A stretch of DNA of 64,000 nucleotides from Siphlonurus alternatus. Taxonomy: Eukaryota; Arthropoda; Insecta; Ephemeroptera; Siphlonuridae. Shown here in pieces: positions 57,826-64,000 of the stretch; positions within the stretch are counted from its first letter, which is position 1; each line of letters opens with the position of its first letter. The position numbers and the translations under genes are program-made. The DNA lies in the NCBI GenBank assembly GCA_949825025.1, contig OX463781.1:39941150-40005149 (forward strand). Reading direction: 5' to 3'. A model generated the notes under the pieces. The model did not search any database, had not been told where the DNA came from, and saw only the letters and a list, made by a program, of their open reading frames with translations.

Positions 57826-59343
57826 ATGGTAGATATGTCAGTTCCACCTCCCCTCCGAGACGAAACACGGCCGCAACAAGAACCAAATATAAATGGACTG
57901 CAAGTATGTGATGTAAGCAAACTTTTTAATGAATTATTGAATCACCTGTCACCATTATTTAATGCAATAGACATTGATATAAAAAATATATTTGTTCAAT
58001 TAATAGAGATTGCAGACAAGCTGAAATCATATCCTAATAACAGTAACATAAATAAATGCAGTGATGTGCCATTCATACCGGAGTTTCCCCCCACCTGGCG
58101 ATCACCTGAAGCACTATGTGATCCAAACACCTTCTGTCTACCTCAATTTCTCTCAGCGCGGGAAAAAGATGAAGTGTCGTGGCAATATGTTCATCATGGT
58201 GCTCGCCCTCAAGAATCAGTGCAGCCAAGTAATATCCAACTCAATAATAGATTTGAAGTACTATTGCATAATAACGACACGATAGTGAAATTCAAATTAA
58301 ATTATATAATTGGTGATATTTTTGACACAAAGGATACAGTTTCAATGGCTCATTGTGTAGCAGAGGACTATAACATGAACAGTGGGGTAGCTGTGTCGTA
58401 TAAAGATCGATACGGCCAAATTGCTTATTTGAAAAATCAAGGTAAAACTGTCGGAGAAGTTGCTATATTACCTATTAGAAATTCAAATTATATTTTCTAT
58501 TTGGTAGCAAAAAAGTTATCCAACGAGCTTCCTACACTTTGTGACATTGAGAAATCCTTAATTGAACTCAAAAATACGTGTCAAATACTAGGTGTCAATC
58601 ATCTTGCAATCCCAAAAATTGCATCGGGTAAAGATCAAATGCCATGGTATACCATAGAGAAAATGATATATCGAGTGTTCAACAACACAAATATAAAAAT
58701 TGATGTGTATGTTTTGCCACGCAAGCCCAGAGACTCAATGCCATTTACTACACCAAGTTCAGAAAATGACATTGTGCCAGCAAACAATATGGGGAATTAT
58801 CCGCCACTGGGTACCACATCTAGGCGCGCTTGCTCGTTGTCTCCAATTGCAAGCGCGACCCTCGCCTCCTCCACTACCCGTAAAAAGGAAAGGAGGAGAC
58901 GCTCCGAGGGTGAGTCCCGCCTTGCTAATGACATTGCAAAGCACGCCACCGCCACTGTGGACTCTCAGCGCCTCATGATACCAGCAACTCCCCAAAGCAA
59001 CAACAAGAAATACAAGACTAAACGGAACTCTCATAGATCCGCACCACCCATTTCACCGCATAACAATCTGATTGCAACCTCGGAAGTGAAGTGCTATGAG
59101 GTAATAATTAGCCAACCTGTCTCTCCTGTACTCAAAGTAGCAGACGCCAATATTTCATTGTCCCCTTCGTCTAGCATTGTTTCTTCTCCCAACAATAAAT
59201 CTCTTGATCCCTCAAAAATACCTCTCCCTTCTTCATCCGAAAGTGAGTTAGACTCCAGTTTTCATTCCATAGATGACTCTGAAAGACGATTAAGTTATAA
59301 TAACCATTTTCCTCAACATATCAACCTCACATCATTAACTTAA
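57826..59343 (+). CDS. LINE-2 ORF1: protein with an OARD1/TARG1-type macrodomain (505 aa)
   Basis: Residues 28-67 are helical in character (LFNELLNHLSPLF, IKNIFVQLIEIADKL); about 80-150 is a Pro/Trp/His-containing linker. Residues about 155-298 match the OARD1/TARG1 macrodomain in order: KFKLNYIIGDIFDTKD, SMAHCVAEDYNMNSGVAVS, GEVAILPI, IFYLVAKKL, LGVNHLAIPKIASGKDQMPW and IKIDVYVLP. TARG1 hydrolyses ADP-ribose from acidic residues (and O-acetyl-ADP-ribose) using a Lys and an Asp; K229 and D270 align with them. The rest is disordered and Ser/Pro-rich, with a basic patch RKKERRRR near 355 that could bind RNA or act as a nuclear signal. There is no zinc knuckle or PHD finger. ATG 57826 opens the frame (a second Met is residue 4); a short frame at 57702-57911 overlaps this start. 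Enzymatic activity is inference. Confidence 0.82.
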   Translation: MVDMSVPPPLRDETRPQQEPNINGLQVCDVSKLFNELLNHLSPLFNAIDIDIKNIFVQLIEIADKLKSYPNNSNINKCSDVPFIPEFPPTWRSPEALCDPNTFCLPQFLSAREKDEVSWQYVHHGARPQESVQPSNIQLNNRFEVLLHNNDTIVKFKLNYIIGDIFDTKDTVSMAHCVAEDYNMNSGVAVSYKDRYGQIAYLKNQGKTVGEVAILPIRNSNYIFYLVAKKLSNELPTLCDIEKSLIELKNTCQILGVNHLAIPKIASGKDQMPWYTIEKMIYRVFNNTNIKIDVYVLPRKPRDSMPFTTPSSENDIVPANNMGNYPPLGTTSRRACSLSPIASATLASSTTRKKERRRRSEGESRLANDIAKHATATVDSQRLMIPATPQSNNKKYKTKRNSHRSAPPISPHNNLIATSEVKCYEVIISQPVSPVLKVADANISLSPSSSIVSSPNNKSLDPSKIPLPSSSESELDSSFHSIDDSERRLSYNNHFPQHINLTSLT

Positions 59344-59396
59344 ATAGTAATTACACTTCTCAGAATAATACTAAAAACAGTTCAGTTTATAAAGTA

Positions 59397-62342
59397 ATGC
59401 AAATTAATATAAATGGACTGAGTTCGAAAATATCAACATTAGAAATTTTAATGGAAAATGAAGAAATTGATATTTTATTATTGTCTGAACATGGTTTAAA
59501 GAAAGATATAATAGAAAGTGTTTGCTTTATAAATTATAAATTAATCTCGTACTTTTCTCGTAAAAAGAAACTGCGGGGTGGTGTAGCTATTTTTATCAGA
59601 AAAAATTTACATTGTAAACAGGTAATAAAAATAAAATGTGTGGAATTTGTATTTGAATGTGTGGGGGCTAGAATTGAGATATGTGGCCAATATGTAACTT
59701 TTGTATCAGTATATAGATCTCCTATAGCTAAGAATATAAAAGATTTCTTTCAATATTTTGAAATGCTTTTGGATAAATTATTATTACAAGTAAAATCAAA
59801 TGATCATATTTATATTGGAGGGGACTTTAATATCAACTTAACCCAAAATAATTCTACCACAAAATCTTATTATGACATATTGCAATCTTTTAATCTTCAT
59901 GTCATTAACACAGATGTTACTCGTGCTGCTACTAAATCAGCTTCATTAATTGATCATGTAATAACAAATCAGGAGGGAGAAATTCAGTTTGTAACAAAAA
60001 GTACTAACATTACAGACCATAATTACACCATTATTTATTTGAAATTAGAAAATATTTATCAAAATAAAAGTATTAAAAATAAACAAAAATTCATAAATAA
60101 AAGATCAATTAATGAAGAAAACAAGAATTTGTTTTTTAAATGTTTATTTCTAGAAAGTTGGGATGAAATATTAGATAACAACATTGATATTGAAAAAAAA
60201 TGGGACCTCTTTTTTTCCATAATAAAATATCACTTTAACAATTGTTTTCCTATAATAAGAAAAAAAGTTACTAATATATTAAAAAAACCAAAATGGCTTA
60301 TTGATAACCCATGGATAATTTTGGAAGGGGAATACTTAAGAAACCTACATAAATATGCAAAATATACAGATAAATCATTAATGCCTAAATATAAGCAACT
60401 TATGATTAAACATAAACTAAATATACAAGCAGCAATAAAAAAGGACAATAGCGATATAATTGATACAGCAAAAAATAAAATTAAAGCAGCATGGCAAATT
60501 ATTAACAAAACTTTTATATTTAAGAAAAAAAATGTTACGGAAATATCGGAGGTTTTAATAAATGGTATAAAAATAACTGATCCCCAAGACATTTGTAATC
60601 AATATAACAATTATTTTGTAAACACAATTGAAGAAATTATTGCAGAAAAATTTCCCGATCCAATTAATATAAACCTAAATGTAAATATTGAAAATAATTC
60701 TGAATTTGAATTTTACACCTCCACGCCAGATATTATACTAACAATTATAAATAGCCTACCTAATAAAAATGCTGCGGGTCCAGACGAAATTCCATATTAT
60801 TTAGTAAAATTTTGTTCTTATTTATTATCAGTCCCATTATCTTATTTAATTAACGAATCTATAAATAATTCAATATACCCCAGAGTATTAAAAGAAACAT
60901 CAACCACCCCATATCACAAATCAGGACCAAAAGAGCTCATGTCAAATCATAGACCAATAGGAAAGCAGTCAGTATTTTCTAAAGTGTTTGAGGGGTTTAT
61001 CAAGTTACAATTGGACGAACACAGAAAAGATAATAATTTAATAAGTGAGACCCAACATGGATTTGTTGCAAGCAGGTCTACGGAAACAGCAACTTTTGAT
61101 TTGTTAAAGTCCGTTTATCAAAACCTGGAAGAAAAAAATAAATGTATTGGACTATTTTTTGACATGCAAAAAGCATTTGATTCTCTAGAGCCCCAAATAA
61201 TTTTAAAGAAATTAAACGAAATTGGGGTACAAGGAAAAAATTTAGAATTTTTTAAATCTTATCTCACTGACCGTACTCAATATGTGGAAATAAAATTCAT
61301 TGATAGTCAAAATTCCACATATTCAGTAAAATCTAATAAATTAGGGGTGCGATTAGGGGTTCCTCAGGGTACAAAATTGGCTCCTGATCTCTACGGAATA
61401 ACTACAAATGATTTGTCAGAAAAAGTCCCTAGTGCTAAAATAGGCCAATTTGCTGATGATACTAGTGCCATTGTTTCAGCTAAAAATGATAAAGAACTCA
61501 CAAAAAAAGCTAATAATGCAGTTAAAGAATTAGAAAACTATTGTTTGCAAAATAGGTTAATACTCAACCCTAAAAAAAATAATTATATTCAATTTCATAC
61601 TCCAAGAAATATACCTGATCTCAGCCCATTAATAAAATTATCTGATTCTAATATACATTCCACGCCTCAAACAAAATTTTTAGGTTTAATTGTTGATGAA
61701 ACGTTAAGCTGGAATGACCAAATGGACTTTTTAAGGAAAAAAATTAATAAGGCAAATTTTGCACTTTATTCCCTTAAAAATGTAGTATCAGATAAGACTT
61801 TCTTAACAGTATATTTTGCATTTACATACTCTTGTCTTTCTCTTAACAGTATTTTTTGGGGTAGTGATTACTCCAATATAAATAAAATGTTTATTTTGCA
61901 GAAAAGATCGGTTAGAATTATGAAAAAGTTAAAGTCACGTGAATCTTGTAGATCACATTTTGCTGATTTGGGTATTATGACAATGCCATCTATATATATC
62001 TTTAATTTAATAATGTTCAAAAGAAAAAATATGGACCAATTTACAGAAAATAGAGATATTCATTTATATAATACACGTAATAAAAACAAAACAGTAGTAC
62101 CATCTCATTTATCTGCTAATTTTGAAAAAAGTCCATACTATCAATCAGCAAAGTTTTATGACTTTCTGCCTGTCTTGCTCCGAAATGTAAAGAATAACAC
62201 TTTATTTAGAAATGTGTTAAAGAGAGTACTAATCTTTAAAGAATATTATGATGTAAAAGATTTTTTTCACTGTGATTACAGAATAACATGTACTGATATG
62301 CTTAAATTTGTCTCCAGAAAAAATATAGAACAATATTCATAA
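59397..62342 (+). CDS. LINE-2 ORF2: endonuclease-reverse transcriptase (981 aa)
   Basis: The APE-type endonuclease occupies residues 1 to about 215: ININGLSS (Asn), LLLSEHG (Glu31), GGVAIFIRKN, VSVYRSP, IGGDFNIN (Asp143, Asn145), SLIDHVI (Asp186), ITDHN (Asp207, His208). RT at about 455-770: AAGPDEIP, NHRPIGKQSVFSKVFE, TQHGFVASRST, LFFDMQKAFDSLE (Asp589), GVPQGTKLAPDLYG, QFADDTS (Asp687, Asp688) and KFLGLIVDETLSW. The PQG motif continues TKLAPD rather than the common SVLGPL, a lineage feature or a drifted site. No RNase H seen. It starts 53 bp after ORF1 in another frame, so translation probably involves reinitiation. All catalytic positions are present; the product would nick the target and reverse-transcribe the element RNA. 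Confidence 0.88.
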   Translation: MQININGLSSKISTLEILMENEEIDILLLSEHGLKKDIIESVCFINYKLISYFSRKKKLRGGVAIFIRKNLHCKQVIKIKCVEFVFECVGARIEICGQYVTFVSVYRSPIAKNIKDFFQYFEMLLDKLLLQVKSNDHIYIGGDFNINLTQNNSTTKSYYDILQSFNLHVINTDVTRAATKSASLIDHVITNQEGEIQFVTKSTNITDHNYTIIYLKLENIYQNKSIKNKQKFINKRSINEENKNLFFKCLFLESWDEILDNNIDIEKKWDLFFSIIKYHFNNCFPIIRKKVTNILKKPKWLIDNPWIILEGEYLRNLHKYAKYTDKSLMPKYKQLMIKHKLNIQAAIKKDNSDIIDTAKNKIKAAWQIINKTFIFKKKNVTEISEVLINGIKITDPQDICNQYNNYFVNTIEEIIAEKFPDPININLNVNIENNSEFEFYTSTPDIILTIINSLPNKNAAGPDEIPYYLVKFCSYLLSVPLSYLINESINNSIYPRVLKETSTTPYHKSGPKELMSNHRPIGKQSVFSKVFEGFIKLQLDEHRKDNNLISETQHGFVASRSTETATFDLLKSVYQNLEEKNKCIGLFFDMQKAFDSLEPQIILKKLNEIGVQGKNLEFFKSYLTDRTQYVEIKFIDSQNSTYSVKSNKLGVRLGVPQGTKLAPDLYGITTNDLSEKVPSAKIGQFADDTSAIVSAKNDKELTKKANNAVKELENYCLQNRLILNPKKNNYIQFHTPRNIPDLSPLIKLSDSNIHSTPQTKFLGLIVDETLSWNDQMDFLRKKINKANFALYSLKNVVSDKTFLTVYFAFTYSCLSLNSIFWGSDYSNINKMFILQKRSVRIMKKLKSRESCRSHFADLGIMTMPSIYIFNLIMFKRKNMDQFTENRDIHLYNTRNKNKTVVPSHLSANFEKSPYYQSAKFYDFLPVLLRNVKNNTLFRNVLKRVLIFKEYYDVKDFFHCDYRITCTDMLKFVSRKNIEQYS

Positions 62343-62566
62343 TAGTCTATTGCATAAAAATTTATATATTTGTGATTCAATCTAAAATAAATAATACAAT
62401 AATGTAAATATATATAACTTGTAAGAATCTGGAAATGACAAACATATTTGAGCTTTTATATATTAATTATTATCTAAATATATTATTTATTTATATATTG
62501 TATTGACAAGATCTATGTTTGTATTGTGATTTACTCACTGTATACTGCCTAACGATCAAATAAATA

Positions 62567-62593
62567 TTTCTAATTTCTAATTCTAATTTCTAA
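62567..62593 (+). repeat. TTTCTAA-type tail of LINE-2
   Basis: TTTCTAATTTCTAATTCTAA TTTCTAA follows AATAAATA directly: about four imperfect heptamers, the expected 3' end of the element. Confidence 0.75.
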
Positions 62594-63069
62594 AAATAAT
62601 AAACTTCTTCATCGACACGAGGTTAACAAACTGACGTTCCGTATACTAACTTTGTGTTGTATCAGTTTGTAATCTTTGCATTAGAGCTATGAGAAATAAA
62701 ATATAAAATGGCCAGCATATTAGTTAAACCATATTTGATATATTAATATCATAGTTTTGAAAGTTCAATTACTCTCCTATGGACTTATAAATGCTTTGAG
62801 AAATAAATTACCAATGGGCTGGATGTTTTTTTTGTTTTTTTTTTTACGCTAACATTTATGTAACTATTTTAGTAGATATCACAGTCAATCAAGCGAAAGT
62901 TAATGTCTGAAATTTTATTGAAGTGACGTAAATTACATTCCGCGTTTTTTTTTTTTTTTTTTTCTTATCCCTCTCAATTGGAATTGAAAATCAGTAGAAA
63001 ATGCGTCATTTCTGGAAATTTTCAGGTGTAAACTCTCATTTATTAGACTATAGCTGTGCATGCTATTGT
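62594..63069. other. AT-rich stretch, nothing recognised
   Basis: Two T runs (62827-62845, 62945-62963). No gene recognised. Confidence 0.4.
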
Positions 63070-63287
63070 TACAGTCAAATTTAGTTTTCATTCCCACCGA
63101 AAATAACCGGAAGTGAGTGTTTTTTGTACTTCCTGTTCATGCCTGTGTTATGAAATTTTAAAAATAATTTGATACTCTTATGTCTCTGAGTCTCTGTAAA
63201 TTTCAAAATGAAAATATGAACAGAAAGGACAAAAAAACTCTAATTTCCGGGTACTTTTGGTGGGAATATAAAATAAATTTGACTGTA
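63070..63287. mobile_element. MITE family A copy (218 bp)
   Basis: TACAGTCAAATTTAGTTTTC, CCCACCGAAAATAACCGGAA on the left; TTTCCGGGTACTTTTGGTGG, ATAAATTTGACTGTA on the right. Closest to the host copy at 9443 (CCCACC type arms). Confidence 0.75.
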
Positions 63288-63666
63288 GGTGGTGGACTTT
63301 ACTATCGTAACATATATGTTACGGTAGTACACGATTGTGATGGTCCACACAAGGTTTTCAATGATGTAAGGGCTAGGGGCAGCAAACGTTACAAGAGAGC
63401 TAACATGGGAAAGTCAACATTGACTGCCGGTCTAACATTGATACAGTAAGTAGAATATCATCTTGGTATTAAATCTAACAAGAAATGTGAGCCAAATACA
63501 CTGAGAAAATTTATCTAACGCAGAGAACAACAGAATAATATAGTTTACATAGAAAAACAAAGGAAACGTTTTGAATATTGTTGTAAATTGAATATTGTAA
63601 GGGAAAATAATCATAAAGTGAAAATAAATTTGTAGGGACAAATTTTGACTATATAATATTTGTTGG
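63288..63666. other. Mixed stretch, nothing recognised
   Basis: 63290-63440 is somewhat GC-richer, with a 5-bp-spaced dyad TAACATATATGTTA (63307-63320). No recognisable product. Confidence 0.35.
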
Positions 63667-63832
63667 GAGAGTAATTATTGATTATTGATTCAATGCTTAC
63701 TGTTAGTTTGATATTGCAAATTAATGCTAAATTACATTTATGTTATAATAAGATTAATAAGCTATGTAATACATGCATGCATTATAAGGTATAATGATGC
63801 AATCAAATACAATACCAATACTGTGCAATTTA
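63667..63832 (+). repeat. Repeat K, second copy
   Basis: GAGAGTAATTATTGATTATT, AGTTTGATATTGCAAATTAA, TGATGCAATCAAATACAATA align with 57183-57285 in the same orientation, with several short insertions. The two copies bracket LINE-2 at a distance. Confidence 0.5.
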
Positions 63833-64000
63833 TATATGTTACACTTTGTCTGCATAATATAGGGTTATAATTTTTAAAAAATAGTGAAGTAAAATAAATA
63901 AATTATCAATTAATTATTTATGGTAATAATAATATAAAAAAATAATTATATATTCATCAATAAAAATGTATATAGTATCATCTATGTAGTATCTTTTCAA

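Larger units (their letters stand above)
57580..62593 (+). mobile_element. LINE-2 here: non-LTR retrotransposon with a macrodomain ORF1
   Basis: About 5.0 kb. A 5' UTR (start uncertain, perhaps near GTTGTTGTTGCCGTGTGACG at 57600) leads to ORF1 (57826-59343), a 53-bp spacer, ORF2 (59397-62342), a 3' UTR of about 225 bp with AATAAATA, and a short TTTCTAA-type tail (62567-62593). Both ORFs are uninterrupted, which suggests a young copy. Same orientation as the channel exon and LINE-1. ORF2 is clearly different from that of LINE-1, so the two are separate lineages. Confidence 0.8.

Noticed and set aside
58700..59034. Second plus frame and a minus frame over the macrodomain ORF tail
   Set aside because: They overlap the Ser/Pro-rich part of ORF1, whose frame is supported by the macrodomain and length.
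57826..59343. A host OARD1/TARG1 gene that happens to lie beside a LINE
   Set aside because: Intronless 505-codon frame 53 bp upstream of an EN-RT ORF on the same strand, with a disordered basic tail and the LINE-type two-ORF layout; the element interpretation is simpler. Genome-wide copies would settle it.
60230..60592. Minus-strand 120-codon hydrophobic frame opposite LINE-2 ORF2
   Set aside because: Complement of Lys/Asn/Ile-rich plus-strand coding DNA.
63667..63832. Target-site duplication of LINE-2 together with 57183-57285
   Set aside because: More than 100 bp, diverged and separated from the element ends by a microsatellite on one side and a MITE on the other.

Overview
The window looks like AT-rich, repeat-dense arthropod nuclear DNA. 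The only host coding sequence I can name is one exon (38424-38632, + strand) of a voltage-gated sodium-channel alpha subunit, at the start of domain I. Its wording (FRKNYIHRFTATNS, SPWNQVRR, STNQYFDY, LLNCAFLAMTE) looks more like the invertebrate NaV2/DSC1 (BSC1) type than para, from memory of the families. No flanking exon is recognisable on either side, so the introns would be more than about 25 kb each way within this window. Long CT/GA/AT microsatellites, many small palindromic DNA transposons and SINEs with 5S- or tRNA-like heads fit a large arthropod genome such as a decapod crustacean. That taxonomic guess is weak.

Layout. 0-5.1 kb: a 41-bp tandem repeat, a palindromic element, a CCGTCCCT minisatellite, tRNA-derived SINE heads and two foldback elements. 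5-38 kb: mostly AT-rich DNA without recognisable genes, broken by MITE-like families (here named A-J), SINEs and dinucleotide arrays, plus a CpG-richer block between a GA array and a CT array at 18.9-19.2 kb. 38.1-39.3 kb: the channel exon, with a small DNA element ending about 80 bp before its acceptor and a degenerate tandem repeat starting just after its donor. 39.3-47.4 kb: more intron-like DNA. 47.48-51.78 kb: a near full-length non-LTR retrotransposon (LINE-1 below), with a PHD-finger/zinc-knuckle Gag and an endonuclease-reverse transcriptase, ending in nine TTAC units. It carries what look like small frame breaks. 53-57 kb: a cluster of nested MITEs and a 581-bp TIR element. About 57.6-62.59 kb: a second non-LTR retrotransposon (LINE-2) with both ORFs open.

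The most interesting object is LINE-2. Its first ORF (57826-59343) has no zinc knuckle or PHD finger. Instead it carries a macrodomain of the OARD1/TARG1 type (residues about 155-298), followed by a basic, Ser-rich tail. The two residues that align with the TARG1 catalytic lysine and aspartate are both kept (K229, D270). The second ORF (59397-62342) is an APE-type endonuclease plus reverse transcriptase with its catalytic residues present. This suggests a retrotransposon that has captured an ADP-ribosyl-hydrolase fold as its first-ORF domain, loosely parallel to the esterase domain found in some CR1 ORF1 proteins. Both LINEs lie in the same orientation as the channel exon.

Most other signal is repeat structure. 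One Tc1/mariner-like palindromic family has nine copies (two carrying other MITEs inside). Others include a family with GATTCACG ends, a family B with long inverted arms, three copies of a 130-bp hairpin, and SINEs built on a 5S rRNA-like or tRNA-like head. I saw no CRISPR array, bacterial-type operon or endogenous viral gene.
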